From contig NZ_JHZC01000007.1 in assembly GCF_000621125.1 (NCBI RefSeq), positions 124,001-188,000 of the forward strand: a DNA stretch of 64,000 nt, in the 5' to 3' direction. A program made the position numbers and the translations under genes. Positions 34,136 through 43,931 of the stretch are shown piece after piece. The DNA comes from Maribacter antarcticus DSM 21422 (lineage in GTDB: Bacteria > Bacteroidota > Bacteroidia > Flavobacteriales > Flavobacteriaceae). Each line of letters opens with the position of its first letter. Position 1 is the stretch's first letter. A model generated the notes under the pieces. That model was not told where the DNA came from. It saw nothing but the letters and a program-made list of their open reading frames with translations, and made no database searches.

Positions 34136-35635
34136 ATGTTCCTAAAAGAAGTAGCCGCTAAGGTTTTCGCAAGTTATATACATGGAAAGACCCAAAAATG
34201 GGTCAATAATCCAATACAAACACAGCAGAGGGTTTTACGGGAGCTTTTAGAAAAAGCTGCCGATACTAAATTTGGCAAGGATCATGGTTTTAAAACTATT
34301 CGCTCTTTTGAGGATTTTTCAAAACAGGTTCCAATACGAGATTATGAAGAATTGAAACCTTACGTAAATAAAGTCGTGGAGGGAGAAAGTGATATACTCT
34401 GGCCAGGACAACCGGTATATTTTGCAAAAACATCGGGCACCACTTCCGGGGCTAAATACATCCCCATAACAAAGGAGTCTATTAAATATCAAATTGAGGC
34501 GTCTAGAAACGCTATGCTCAATTATATTCATGAAACGGGAAAGGCTGGTTTTGTAAATGGGAAAATGATATTTTTACAGGGTAGTCCGGAGCTTCAAGAA
34601 AAAAACGGTGTTAAATTGGGCAGACTTTCTGGTATAGCTGCTCATTATATTCCTAATTATTTACAAAAGAATAGATTACCAAGCTGGGAAACGAATTGCA
34701 TCGACGATTGGGAAACCAAGGTAAATGCAGTAGTAGAAGAGACCAAGGACCAAGACATGACTATAATTGCAGGAATTCCTTCTTGGGTACAGATGTATTT
34801 TGAGAAGCTGCAAGAAAAAACCAATCGGAATATTGGTGAGCTTTTTGAAAATTTTGAACTTTTTATCTACGGGGGTGTAAATTACGAACCGTACCGGAAA
34901 AAGTTTGAGAGCCTTATAGGAAAGCAAGTTGCAAGTATCGAATTATTTCCTGCCAGCGAGGGTTTTTTCGCTTATCAAAACTCCCAACAAGACAAAGGAT
35001 TATTGCTGCTTCTGAATGCTGGAATTTTTTATGAATTTGTTAGGGCAGATGAATTTTTTTCGGAAAGCAGGATACGAATTACACTCAAAGACGTGGTCAA
35101 AGATGTTGATTATGTCATGATTATATCTACAAACGCAGGTTTATGGGCATATAACCTAGGAGATACCGTTCGGTTTACTTCTTTAAAGCCCTTTAAAATA
35201 ATAGTTTCAGGAAGAATAAAACATTTCATTTCTGCTTTTGGGGAACATGTGATTGCAAAAGAAGTGGAAGAGGCTATGGTAGAGGCTGCCGAAAAGACAG
35301 GAGCAAGCGTAAACGAGTTCACTGTAGCTCCCCAAATTATACCAGAAAACAATCAACTTCCCTATCACGAATGGCTAATTGAATTTGAAAAGGAACCAAA
35401 TGATATGGCTGCATTCATACAAATATTAGATAAGGCGCTTCAACTTCAGAATAGTTATTATGACGATTTAATAACAGGAAAAATATTGCAGACTTTGAAA
35501 ATTACGTCCATACAACTAGGAGGGTTTAGGGCCTACATGAAATCTATTGGTAAGTTGGGCGGACAAAACAAGGTACAGCGCCTTTCCAACGACAGGAAGG
35601 TGGCAGAAAAACTATTAAGCTACAAACGAGCGTAA
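34136..35635 (+). CDS. GH3-family acyl-adenylate/amido-synthetase-like protein
   Basis: 499 residues with the GH3 (auxin-responsive family) fold of the adenylate-forming superfamily. The ATP-binding motif YFAKTSGTTSGAKYIPIT lies near residue 101, and SIELFPASEGFFAYQ and YNLGDTVRFTS come later. Plant GH3 enzymes conjugate amino acids to acyl acids. Bacterial members are widespread in Bacteroidota but their substrates are unknown, so the name gives only the chemistry. It is probably in an operon with the M23 peptidase (5-bp gap). Confidence 0.85.
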   Translation: MFLKEVAAKVFASYIHGKTQKWVNNPIQTQQRVLRELLEKAADTKFGKDHGFKTIRSFEDFSKQVPIRDYEELKPYVNKVVEGESDILWPGQPVYFAKTSGTTSGAKYIPITKESIKYQIEASRNAMLNYIHETGKAGFVNGKMIFLQGSPELQEKNGVKLGRLSGIAAHYIPNYLQKNRLPSWETNCIDDWETKVNAVVEETKDQDMTIIAGIPSWVQMYFEKLQEKTNRNIGELFENFELFIYGGVNYEPYRKKFESLIGKQVASIELFPASEGFFAYQNSQQDKGLLLLLNAGIFYEFVRADEFFSESRIRITLKDVVKDVDYVMIISTNAGLWAYNLGDTVRFTSLKPFKIIVSGRIKHFISAFGEHVIAKEVEEAMVEAAEKTGASVNEFTVAPQIIPENNQLPYHEWLIEFEKEPNDMAAFIQILDKALQLQNSYYDDLITGKILQTLKITSIQLGGFRAYMKSIGKLGGQNKVQRLSNDRKVAEKLLSYKRA

Positions 35636-35668
35636 AAAACCAAGCAGTAGCAACTTAAATTTTAATCG

Positions 35669-35676
35669 TAGTTTTG
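35669..35676 (+). promoter_or_regulatory. Putative -7 promoter box before the DUF6909 gene
   Basis: TAGTTTTG, an exact TAnnTTTG match 14 nt before the ATG at 35691. It could drive DUF6909 and, through a 4-bp gap, the first polysaccharide genes. Confidence 0.4.
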
Positions 35677-35690
35677 TTTGAAATCCTAAA

Positions 35691-37373
35691 ATGGGAAAAA
35701 CAGTAACACCATCACGCGCCCAAGAATCTACGAACGCAATTGAACGTTTGTATATTACCATGCGGCACCTTTTTAACCGAGGTTTTTTCAAACCAAATGG
35801 CGTTTCGGGCGAAGCACTTAAAAATGCGCTTTTAGCCTTGCGTCCAGAAATTTATGGTTCGGTTGCAGAGGACAAGGCAGAGCTTAACGGACTTGTCTAT
35901 GTATTAGAGAGACTTCCTGCGGGTATCGAACAATGCAAATTCATTAATCTTACCTCGGATGAAGGTTTTGGGAATTCGCACATGGATGCTATTATACCAC
36001 CAAAGCGAAGAAGAAATTGTTATCGCATAGATGACGAACAAATGAATATTGAAATTACCAGGGGAAGATCAGATATTTATGATATCCTTACCCACCTGAC
36101 CTTCCTTTTTATAGAGTCCGATAAAATTTGCAAACGTGTTTTGATTCCTGATACGGAAAGGACCATACGCGACTGGTCTAAATTGGAAGCAACTATACAA
36201 AAGGACGAAATAAACAAAGAAGAAAGGGAAATCGCCTTAATCCATACCGCTAATATATTAGGCAGATCCTTTGAGGAAATACTTGAAATTTACGAGAAGT
36301 TCAAAACCGAGCAGAATCCAGAGCGTTTTCTTAAAATAATATATTGGTTGGGCAAATTATCCATAGAAGAAGAGATTACAGGGGAGAAGCGCACGATTAC
36401 GTTTAGTTCCCTTTTGCGAGAAAGTTTAGGGCATCATATTCATGGGGAACGCTGGGCCAACAATATAAAAGAGGTATTAAAAAAGCACAAATTATTAGAG
36501 AGACCATTACATATTATTTCCGCTAACATGCACAGCGTAATGAATTCCTTGTTCGCTAGAAAAGCCCTTACAAGTGATTTTAAAGATGTCAATTCACTCG
36601 AAATTTATAAAGCGTTAAGTAGTTCCGATAATGGGGAGTTAAGGGACAAAGTAAAGAAAGTAGCAGAAGAAAATGGAATGATTTCCTTGGACGATACTTC
36701 AGGAACCAATATTGACGTCCAGATTTTTGATGTGGCTAAATTTGGTTCTGGAGTTTGTTGTTATGATGTAAAAGAGGAACCGGACGAAACAAAACCCGTT
36801 ATTTTTGTGATGGACTATGCGTTTGGGGAGCAAGCCTATGAAACTATTGATGAATTGTTGAGGCCCTTTGCCAGTAAAAAGGACAACGCTATTTTCTTAA
36901 ATGTAGCCTCTATTTCCATTATGGGAAAAGCAGGAATACTTGAAGGGGGGAAAGGAGATTTAATGATTCCGTCGGCGCACATTTTTGAAGGTACGGCTGA
37001 TAATTATCCATTTAAGAACGAGCTCTGCGCTTCAGATTTTGAAGGGTACGGGTTAAAGGTTTTTGAGGGAACAATGGTTACGGTGCTAGGAACTTCCCTA
37101 CAAAACAAGGATATCCTAAAGTTTTTTCACAAATCCACGTGGAGTGTCATAGGGTTAGAAATGGAAGGGGTGCACTATCAAAAAGCCATACAATCCGCTT
37201 CCAGGATTAGAAAAAGTATACGAGAAGACGTAAAGGTAAGATACGCCTATTATGCATCGGACAACCCCTTGGAAACAGGAAGCACTTTAGCTTCTGGAGG
37301 GCTTGGAACTACAGGGGTAAAACCTACCTATTTGATTACAGACAAGATTTTAAAACAGATTTTTAATTCATAG
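35691..37373 (+). CDS. DUF6909-like protein with a nucleosidase-like C-terminal region
   Basis: 560 residues, no signal peptide, probably cytoplasmic. I recognise it as the conserved Flavobacteriia protein family catalogued as DUF6909. The N-terminal half is helical and charged (KPNGVSGEALKNALLALRP, RGRSDIYDILTHLTFLFIES). The C-terminal ~190 residues contain features reminiscent of nucleoside phosphorylase/nucleosidase folds: IMGKAGILEGGKGDLMIPSA, then VTVLGTSLQNKD and IGLEMEGVHYQKAI, the last close to the EMEG active-site motif of MTA/SAH and AMP nucleosidases. The function is therefore a nucleotide-related guess. It ends 4 bp before the chain-length gene. Confidence 0.65.
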   Translation: MGKTVTPSRAQESTNAIERLYITMRHLFNRGFFKPNGVSGEALKNALLALRPEIYGSVAEDKAELNGLVYVLERLPAGIEQCKFINLTSDEGFGNSHMDAIIPPKRRRNCYRIDDEQMNIEITRGRSDIYDILTHLTFLFIESDKICKRVLIPDTERTIRDWSKLEATIQKDEINKEEREIALIHTANILGRSFEEILEIYEKFKTEQNPERFLKIIYWLGKLSIEEEITGEKRTITFSSLLRESLGHHIHGERWANNIKEVLKKHKLLERPLHIISANMHSVMNSLFARKALTSDFKDVNSLEIYKALSSSDNGELRDKVKKVAEENGMISLDDTSGTNIDVQIFDVAKFGSGVCCYDVKEEPDETKPVIFVMDYAFGEQAYETIDELLRPFASKKDNAIFLNVASISIMGKAGILEGGKGDLMIPSAHIFEGTADNYPFKNELCASDFEGYGLKVFEGTMVTVLGTSLQNKDILKFFHKSTWSVIGLEMEGVHYQKAIQSASRIRKSIREDVKVRYAYYASDNPLETGSTLASGGLGTTGVKPTYLITDKILKQIFNS

Positions 37374-37377
37374 TATA

Positions 37378-38373
37378 ATGGCAGAAAAACAACCAACTAA
37401 TCCCCAAAACAATTCCGACGAAATAGACTTGGGACAATTGTTCCGTATGATTGGAAAAGGATTTAATAGTTTGTTTAGTCGATTTTTAAGGTTTTTTCTT
37501 TATTTAAAGAAAAATGCTATTATCCTCATTGGACTTATTGTTTTAGGTGTTGTTGCTGGTTATGTTTTAAGTAAAGTAACTTCTAAAAAATACAAAACAG
37601 AGGTTATTGTAAAGCCTCAAATCGATAGTAAAAACTATTTATACGATGTAATTGATGAATTGACGGCTAATATAAAAGCTAAGGATACTGCTTTTTTTGA
37701 AACCATTGGGATGCAAGCTCCTAATTTTAATGGGTTAGAAATTACTATCAATAAAGTAAATGGAGAAATAAGCACAGAAAATGATGAACAATATTTAGAA
37801 ATGCTTAAAAGTTTTGAAGACACGGATGCTATTGCTGACATTGTTAGAGCTGAACTCCAAAACAAGAGTTCTTATAATCATAGGATTACTTTTTATTATA
37901 GGAATAAAGAAAAAAGTAAAGAGTTTATAGAAGGTGTTCTGAGATATATAAATACTAATCAATACTTTAAAGGACTTATTGCCATTTACAGGGAAAATTC
38001 CTTATCTAGAATTGAGGAAAACAAACAAGTATTAAAACAGCTTGATGAAATTATTTTTAATTACTCTAAGCAGATTGCAAAATCTGAAAGTTTCGCAGGT
38101 AACGATAGAATAATTATGGATAATAAAGAAACTGTAAACATAACGGGTTTGTTTAGCTTAAAGAATAGTTTGATAGCAGATATAGAAAGTAAGAAAATAG
38201 AAATAGAGCAAAGAAAGGAAGCGGTTAGAATTATTAATTTAGGAAAGACTCAGCAGGTCCAAAAACAATTTTTCGGAAAAAAAATAGTCTTTATACCTCT
38301 GTTTTTAATTGGGTTATTTTTTATGGTGTCAATCGTTAGATTTTTAAATAAAAGAGCTGCTGAAATAATCTGA
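37378..38373 (+). CDS. Polysaccharide chain-length determinant (Wzz-like)
   Basis: 331 residues with the Wzz plan: an N-terminal cytoplasmic segment, TM1 at ~46-65 (AIILIGLIVLGVVAGYVL), a long periplasmic helical region with coiled-coil (NSLSRIEENKQVLKQLDEIIFNYSKQIA), and TM2 at ~302-323. It has no attached tyrosine-kinase domain. It would set polymer length with the Wzy/Wzx-type proteins encoded downstream. Its stop overlaps the rfbB start by one base, so it is the first gene of the polysaccharide cluster. Confidence 0.82.
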   Translation: MAEKQPTNPQNNSDEIDLGQLFRMIGKGFNSLFSRFLRFFLYLKKNAIILIGLIVLGVVAGYVLSKVTSKKYKTEVIVKPQIDSKNYLYDVIDELTANIKAKDTAFFETIGMQAPNFNGLEITINKVNGEISTENDEQYLEMLKSFEDTDAIADIVRAELQNKSSYNHRITFYYRNKEKSKEFIEGVLRYINTNQYFKGLIAIYRENSLSRIEENKQVLKQLDEIIFNYSKQIAKSESFAGNDRIIMDNKETVNITGLFSLKNSLIADIESKKIEIEQRKEAVRIINLGKTQQVQKQFFGKKIVFIPLFLIGLFFMVSIVRFLNKRAAEII

Positions 38374-39401
38374 TGTTTAAAATGAGTTTGAACAACCTGC
38401 AAAAAACAATATTAGTTACTGGGGGTGCTGGATTTATTGGGAGTAACTTTATTCCCTATTTTTTAGAGGCCAATAAACACCTTAGTGTTTTAAACCTAGA
38501 TAAACTTACTTATGCAGGTAATTTAGATAACCTTTGTGTTGTAGCAAATAAGAAAAGATATTCTTTTATTAAAGGAGATATAACCAATAGACAAATAGTT
38601 GAAAAGGTTTTTAAAGAAAATCAAATAGATGGTGTAATTCATTTTGCGGCAGAATCTCATGTAGATAATTCTATACATAACCCTGGTAGTTTTATAAAAA
38701 CGAATATAGATGGCACATTTGTTTTGTTAGAAGCCGCTAAAGACAGTTGGGGAGAACATAATATTGATAAACGATTCCACCACATATCTACAGATGAGGT
38801 TTATGGTAGTTTAGGTCAATTTGGTTTTTTTACAGAGGAAACACCATATGCTCCAAACAGTCCATACAGCGCATCTAAAGCAGCTTCAGATTTTTTAGTA
38901 AGAAGCTATGGTAAAACCTATGGTTTAAATGTTGTTACCACAAATTGCTCCAATAATTTTGGACCAAAACAACATGATGAAAAACTCATACCTACGGTTA
39001 TTAGAAAAGCAATAGAGCTTGAAAAAATTCCGATATATGGGAATGGAAAAAATATCAGGGATTGGCTTTATGTAATTGATCATTGTGAAGGTATTAATGA
39101 GGTTTTTCATAATGGAAAGTCTGGCGAAACGTATTTGTTTGGTGGAAACAATGAATACAATAACCTTCAGATTGCCAATAAAATATGTAGCATATTAGAT
39201 ATTATCAAACCAAGACCATTTGGAAGTTATATGGAGCAGATAACATTTGTCACGGACAGAAAAGGTCATGATTATAGATATGCAATCAATGCACATAAAT
39301 GTAAAGAAGAATTAGGTTGGGAACCAAGTGGTAATTTTGATTCAGTATTGAAGAAAACTGTTCAATGGTATATAGAAAAATATAATAAGCTAAAAAAATG
39401 A
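38373..39401 (+). CDS. rfbB: dTDP-glucose 4,6-dehydratase
   Basis: 342 residues, extended SDR family. It converts dTDP-glucose to dTDP-4-keto-6-deoxyglucose using NAD. The Rossmann motif [10 protein letters not shown] lies near residue 16. [12 protein letters not shown] is the RmlB signature, STDEVYGSL precedes the catalytic YSASK, and [17 protein letters not shown] is also typical. Starts at residue 1 or 4 (MSLNNLQK) are both possible. It overlaps rfbA by 4 bases (ATGA). No rmlC or rmlD is in this window, so the final sugar is not defined. Confidence 0.95.
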   Translation: MFKMSLNNLQKTILVTGGAGFIGSNFIPYFLEANKHLSVLNLDKLTYAGNLDNLCVVANKKRYSFIKGDITNRQIVEKVFKENQIDGVIHFAAESHVDNSIHNPGSFIKTNIDGTFVLLEAAKDSWGEHNIDKRFHHISTDEVYGSLGQFGFFTEETPYAPNSPYSASKAASDFLVRSYGKTYGLNVVTTNCSNNFGPKQHDEKLIPTVIRKAIELEKIPIYGNGKNIRDWLYVIDHCEGINEVFHNGKSGETYLFGGNNEYNNLQIANKICSILDIIKPRPFGSYMEQITFVTDRKGHDYRYAINAHKCKEELGWEPSGNFDSVLKKTVQWYIEKYNKLKK

Positions 39402-40255
39402 AAGGAATTATATTAGCTGCGGGATTAGGAACACGTCTTGCGCCACTTACATTGGTAATAAGTAAACAACTCATGCCTGTTTATGACAAACCAATGATAT
39501 ACTACCCATTATCAACTCTCATGTCTGCTGGAATTACAGAAATTTTGATTATCACTACGGAGACAGATGCACCTTTATTCGTAAATTTATTAGGCGATGG
39601 ATCTCAGTTTGGCTGTTCATTTAGTTATGCCAAGCAAAAGACTCCTAAAGGTTTAGCAGACGCATTTATTATTGGAGAAGATTTTATTGGAACAGATAAA
39701 GTTGCTCTAATTTTAGGTGATAATATTTTTTATGGTTCAGGATTATCAAATATATTACTCTCAAATACTAACCCAGAAGGTGGTGTTATTTATGCTTATC
39801 ATGTTAATGACCCTAAACGGTATGGAGTAGTAGATTTTGATATTTATGGTAATGCTACCTCAATCCAAGAGAAGCCTAATTCTCCAAAATCAAACTACGC
39901 AGTACCTGGCATCTATTTTTATGATAATAAAGTGGTTAATATCGCAAAAAAGATACGTCCGAGTAAAAGAGGGGAGTTAGAAATTACCGATGTAAATAAA
40001 GAATATCTTAGAAATGGGAATCTAAAAGTTAGTGTTATGGATAAAGGTATAGCTTGGTTAGATACAGGTACTTTTACTTCTTTGATGCAGGCTTCCCAAT
40101 TTGTACAAGTAATTGAGGAAAGACAAGGCTTGAAAATTGGTTCAATTGAGCAAGTAGCTTATGAAATGGGTTTTATATCTAAGGACCAATTGCATAGGTT
40201 GGCGGAACCATTAAGGAAAAGTGGATATGGTGAATACCTACTTCAACTCCGTTAA
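39398..40255 (+). CDS. rfbA: Glucose-1-phosphate thymidylyltransferase
   Basis: 285 residues, typical RmlA. It makes dTDP-glucose from dTTP and glucose 1-phosphate. The signature [16 protein letters not shown] is at the N-terminus, followed by [20 protein letters not shown] and [19 protein letters not shown], then [13 protein letters not shown]. It is co-transcribed with rfbB through an ATGA overlap. A 286-bp gap follows before pseB, which contains a new promoter and an imperfect AT hairpin just after the stop. Confidence 0.95.
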   Translation: MKGIILAAGLGTRLAPLTLVISKQLMPVYDKPMIYYPLSTLMSAGITEILIITTETDAPLFVNLLGDGSQFGCSFSYAKQKTPKGLADAFIIGEDFIGTDKVALILGDNIFYGSGLSNILLSNTNPEGGVIYAYHVNDPKRYGVVDFDIYGNATSIQEKPNSPKSNYAVPGIYFYDNKVVNIAKKIRPSKRGELEITDVNKEYLRNGNLKVSVMDKGIAWLDTGTFTSLMQASQFVQVIEERQGLKIGSIEQVAYEMGFISKDQLHRLAEPLRKSGYGEYLLQLR

Positions 40256-40465
40256 ACTAAAAAATTATAGTTTTTTATAGTATAAAGGTTTATTCAAAAA
40301 GTTGAACTAATCTGGTCAACTCTGTGATTTGCCAACTGTTCACTTATTTCCGTTTTGAATGATTTTCTTTGGTTTAAAGAAATAAAAATCATGAGATAAT
40401 TCAGAGTTACTATTTGAAAAACAAAAAAAACCTTTTACGGAACATTCTGCAAGAGAATTTGTAGC

Positions 40466-40495
40466 TTGTTCCTTACTGGAATTATCGTATTTTTG
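40466..40495 (+). promoter_or_regulatory. Promoter of the pse operon
   Basis: TTG at 40466-40468, a 19-bp spacer, and TATTTTTG at 40488-40495, both exact matches to the Flavobacterium consensus. The ATG of pseB is 46 nt further on. This marks a second transcription unit inside the polysaccharide cluster. Confidence 0.65.
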
Positions 40496-40541
40496 TTAAT
40501 ATACCAACAGCGATGTTTTTACAACAAACTAATTATTACAA

Positions 40542-41555
40542 ATGAATTTTAAAGGTAAATCACTTCTAATAACCGGGGGTACAGGTTCTTTAGGAAAGGC
40601 ATTAACAACACATATTTTATTTAAATATCCAGAAATAAGAAGGCTAATTATTTTTTCTAGAGACGAACAAAAACAATTTGTAATGGCTCAAGAATTTCCA
40701 ATAAATGAATTTCCTCAGATACGATTTTTTATAGGAGACGTACGAGATAAAAGTAGACTTGCAAGGGCATTTAAGGGTGTAGATTACGTTATTCATGCTG
40801 CTGCAATGAAACATGTGCATTTAGCGGAGTATAACCCAGAAGAGTGTATTAAAACAAATATTGGCGGCGCCCAAAATGTAGTTGATGCATGTTTTTCTAC
40901 GAATGTTGAAAGAGTGGTTGCTTTATCTACAGATAAAGCTTGTGCGCCAATAAATTTGTATGGAGCCACCAAGTTAACTTCAGATAAATTATTTGTAGCC
41001 GCAAATAATATTAAAGGAGATAGCCCTATTCGTTTTTCTGTTGTTAGATATGGAAATGTTATGGGCTCTAACGGTTCAGTAATTCCTTTTTTTATTAACA
41101 AGAAAAAAGAGGGCTCATTACCTATAACCGACCCTAACATGACACGTTTTAATATTTCGCTTCAGGGCGGTGTAGATATGGTAATGTACGCTTTAGAAAA
41201 CGCATGGGGCGGAGAAATATATATCCCCAAAATTCCATCTTACAGGATAATGGACGTAGCAAAGGCAATTGGACCAGATTGTAAAAAACCTATTGTTGGG
41301 ATTAGACCAGGAGAAAAGGTACACGAAGAAATGATTACCACTTCCGACTCATATTACACTTATGATTTAGGTAGATATTATGCAATATTACCCGCTACCC
41401 ATAAGTGGACGACAGATGACTTTATAACAACATTTAAAGCCAAAAAAGTAGCTGAAAATTTTAGTTACAATTCAGGAGAAAATGATGTTTGGGAAACTGT
41501 AGAAAGTTTAAGATCGCTTATCAAGGAGCATGTAGATTCAAATTTTGAGGCATAG
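40542..41555 (+). CDS. pseB: UDP-N-acetylglucosamine 4,6-dehydratase (inverting)
   Basis: 337 residues, SDR family of the PseB/FlaA1 type. It makes UDP-2-acetamido-2,6-dideoxy-beta-L-arabino-hex-4-ulose, the first pseudaminic-acid intermediate. Motifs are SLLITGGTGSLGKAL (nucleotide binding), HAAAMKHVHLAEYNPEECI (PseB-typical, with the Met-Lys catalytic environment), STDKACAPINLYGATK (catalytic Y-x3-K) and the terminal GEKVHEEMITTSDS. PseC follows after 2 bp. Confidence 0.95.
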   Translation: MNFKGKSLLITGGTGSLGKALTTHILFKYPEIRRLIIFSRDEQKQFVMAQEFPINEFPQIRFFIGDVRDKSRLARAFKGVDYVIHAAAMKHVHLAEYNPEECIKTNIGGAQNVVDACFSTNVERVVALSTDKACAPINLYGATKLTSDKLFVAANNIKGDSPIRFSVVRYGNVMGSNGSVIPFFINKKKEGSLPITDPNMTRFNISLQGGVDMVMYALENAWGGEIYIPKIPSYRIMDVAKAIGPDCKKPIVGIRPGEKVHEEMITTSDSYYTYDLGRYYAILPATHKWTTDDFITTFKAKKVAENFSYNSGENDVWETVESLRSLIKEHVDSNFEA

Positions 41556-41557
41556 TA

Positions 41558-42706
41558 ATGAGTAATAAAATTATACCCTACGGACGGCAGAATATAGAGC
41601 AAGACGACATAGATGCTGTAGTTTCTACTTTAACTGGAGACTTTTTAACACAGGGTCCAAAGGTTAAGGAATTTGAAGATAAGTTTGCAGCTTATGTGGG
41701 ATCCAAGTTTGCGGTAGCTGTTTCTAATGCTACTGCTGGTTTGCACATAGCCGTTGCCGCTTTAGGATTAAAAAAAGGAGAACGTGTTATTACTAGTCCA
41801 ATTACATTTGCAGCTTCGGCCAACTGTGTAAGATATTCTGGAGGAGAGGTTTGGTTTGCAGATATTAATCCAAATTCTTATTTGTTATCGTTCGATAGTA
41901 CAAGACAACTTATAGAAAGCAAACCTAAAGGGTTTTTTAAAGGTATAATTCCAGTAGATTTTGCAGGGTTACCAGTAAACCTAGAAGATTTTCATGAATT
42001 AGCTAAAGAACACGGCCTTTGGGTTATTGAAGACGCAGCCCATGCCCCAGGAGGTTATTTCACAGATTCTAATAATCTTAAACAAAATTGCGGTAATGGC
42101 ATTTATTCGGATCTTACTGTATTTTCTTTTCATCCAGTAAAACATATTGCCTGTGGTGAAGGTGGTATGGTGACAACCAATTCCGAGCTACTTTATAACA
42201 GCTTGTGTTCGCTACGAAGTCACGGAATCGTAAAGGAAAATATGAAGGAAAACCACGGCGGATGGTATTATGAAATGCAAGAGTTAGGTTATAACTATAG
42301 GCTTACAGATATTCAATCTGCTTTAGGAATTACTCAGCTTGCAAAAAATAATGATGGTTTAGCAAGAAGAAATGAAATAGCGGATAATTATAAAAAGGTT
42401 TTTAGAGGTAAGGTAAAATTCCAAAGTTTACCAAAAAATACTTTAAATGCACATCACTTATTTGTTATAGAGGTTGATGATAGAAAAGCGTTGTACGAAT
42501 TCTTAAGGACAAAAAATATTTTTGCACAAATACACTACATCCCTGTTCATAAACTTCCTTATTACAAGGAGATTGGATATTCAGGAGCAGACTTAAGCCA
42601 TTCAGAACACTATTACTCTAAGTGTATTAGTTTGCCTATGTATCCAAGCTTAACGAACGATGAGCAGGATTACGTAATTAATTGTGTTCATGAATTTTAT
42701 AGCTAA
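41558..42706 (+). CDS. pseC: UDP-4-amino-4,6-dideoxy-N-acetyl-beta-L-altrosamine transaminase
   Basis: 382 residues, DegT/DnrJ/EryC1 PLP-dependent aminotransferase. It aminates the PseB product. Features: GRQNIEQDDIDAVVSTL, GDFLTQGPKVKEFE, the ITFAASANCVRYSGG segment, EDAAHAPGG, and the PLP lysine in FSFHPVKHIACGEGG near residue 197. Its length and proximity to pseB (2-bp gap) make the PseC assignment more likely than other DegT families. Confidence 0.93.
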   Translation: MSNKIIPYGRQNIEQDDIDAVVSTLTGDFLTQGPKVKEFEDKFAAYVGSKFAVAVSNATAGLHIAVAALGLKKGERVITSPITFAASANCVRYSGGEVWFADINPNSYLLSFDSTRQLIESKPKGFFKGIIPVDFAGLPVNLEDFHELAKEHGLWVIEDAAHAPGGYFTDSNNLKQNCGNGIYSDLTVFSFHPVKHIACGEGGMVTTNSELLYNSLCSLRSHGIVKENMKENHGGWYYEMQELGYNYRLTDIQSALGITQLAKNNDGLARRNEIADNYKKVFRGKVKFQSLPKNTLNAHHLFVIEVDDRKALYEFLRTKNIFAQIHYIPVHKLPYYKEIGYSGADLSHSEHYYSKCISLPMYPSLTNDEQDYVINCVHEFYS

Positions 42707-42772
42707 TACTTTTTAATTCAGCCGAATTTATTTTTTTTCAATTGTATATTATTTGTCGAAACACAGGTATAA

Positions 42773-43096
42773 GTGATTAATATTATTGGTTGCCATTTAA
42801 TCTTTCTAAATAGCATGGAAACCAGAATATATTTTACTTGTAATGGGTCATATCTAAGAAACTATATTTTAAATTACCCAGAGGAGGAGACAAAGAAAAA
42901 GTTGAATGATGTGTGGTTAGAAAATTCAAATATGGACGATATTTATTTTTTGGATTATAGTAATAATGATAAATTTAATTTGAAAGACTATTATGATTAC
43001 ATACATCTAAATAGTAGGGGAGCGGACAAATTTTCTATTATTTTAAACCAAGACATATCAAATTTATTAAAAGACAAAAATGCTTCTAAATTCTAA
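42773..43096 (+). pseudogene. C-terminal remnant of an SGNH/DUF1574-like hydrolase
   Basis: An open frame of 107 codons from a GTG, or 93 from the ATG at 42815. It contains DIYFLDYSNNDKFN followed by YYDYIHLNSRGADKF, the block V pattern (D-x2-H-L) of SGNH hydrolases with the family's catalytic Asp and His. The N-terminal GDS block and the whole front part are missing, and only ~110 bp separate it from pseC, so this looks like the residue of a deletion. A small separate protein is possible but less likely. It overlaps the following aldo/keto reductase gene by 17 bp. Confidence 0.6.
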
Positions 43097-43931
43097 AATA
43101 GGAATCGGCACTGTTCAATTTGGATTAGATTATGGGATTTCAAATAACCAAGGAAAGACTTTAGTTCATGAAGTATCAAAAATTTTAGAGTTTGCTATAA
43201 ATAACAATGTTAATTATCTTGACACAGCATATGCATATGGCACTGCTGAGGAGGTAATTGGAAATTTTAACTTAGATAAGTTTAAGATTATTTCTAAATA
43301 TGTATCTAATTCAAAAAATACACTAGAAGAACAAATAGCAACTTCTTTAACAAGATTAAATCAAAAATCAGTTTATGGATATTTAGCCCATAGACCGTTA
43401 GATTTGATAGATAACAATAAAGAAAATTGGAAAAAGTTACAGCAACAAAAAGCTAGTGGTACAATAACCAAAATAGGCGCCTCTTTTAACACGATAGCAG
43501 AAATAGAGAAGGTGTTAGATTCTGGTATACAGTTAGATATAATTCAAGTTCCATATAATTATTTAGATTCGAGGTTTGAAAATTATATGAAGATTTTATC
43601 TAAGCAGGGTTGTGAAATACACACTCGCTCAACATTTTTACAAGGTCTCTTCTTTTGTAATATAGATAAACTGGATTCGTTTTTTAATACAGTTAAACCT
43701 ATTTTAAAAGAAATCCAAAAGTTTGAAAACCTATCTGGTTGTTTGTTGCAATATGTTTTAGAAAAAGAATATGTATCCGTAGCAAATATTGGTGTTAATA
43801 ATTTAGAACAATTAAAGAATAATTTGTTGTTAATTGGAAAGGAGAACAACAGATTACTTAACACGGATTTTAAAATTAAATCTGAAATATTAATGCCTTC
43901 TAATTGGCCTAAAAAAATAAACAATGACTAG
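43080..43931 (+). CDS. Aldo/keto reductase family protein
   Basis: 283 residues with the AKR TIM-barrel pattern. The catalytic tetrad is visible: Asp and Tyr in NYLDTAYAYGTAEEVIG (~49-65), Lys in KIISKY (~78-83), His in GYLAHRPLDL (~104). The N-terminus IGIGTVQFGLDYGIS resembles AKRs that occur in nonulosonate clusters. It probably oxidises or reduces a sugar or acyl intermediate; the substrate is unknown. It overlaps the next SDR gene by 8 bp, implying a shared operon. Confidence 0.82.
   Translation: MLLNSKIGIGTVQFGLDYGISNNQGKTLVHEVSKILEFAINNNVNYLDTAYAYGTAEEVIGNFNLDKFKIISKYVSNSKNTLEEQIATSLTRLNQKSVYGYLAHRPLDLIDNNKENWKKLQQQKASGTITKIGASFNTIAEIEKVLDSGIQLDIIQVPYNYLDSRFENYMKILSKQGCEIHTRSTFLQGLFFCNIDKLDSFFNTVKPILKEIQKFENLSGCLLQYVLEKEYVSVANIGVNNLEQLKNNLLLIGKENNRLLNTDFKIKSEILMPSNWPKKINND

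Noticed and set aside
40255-40280. AT hairpin after rfbA as a terminator.
   Set aside because: The stem is only A/T with a bulge and would be weak; not called, though it could slow transcription.
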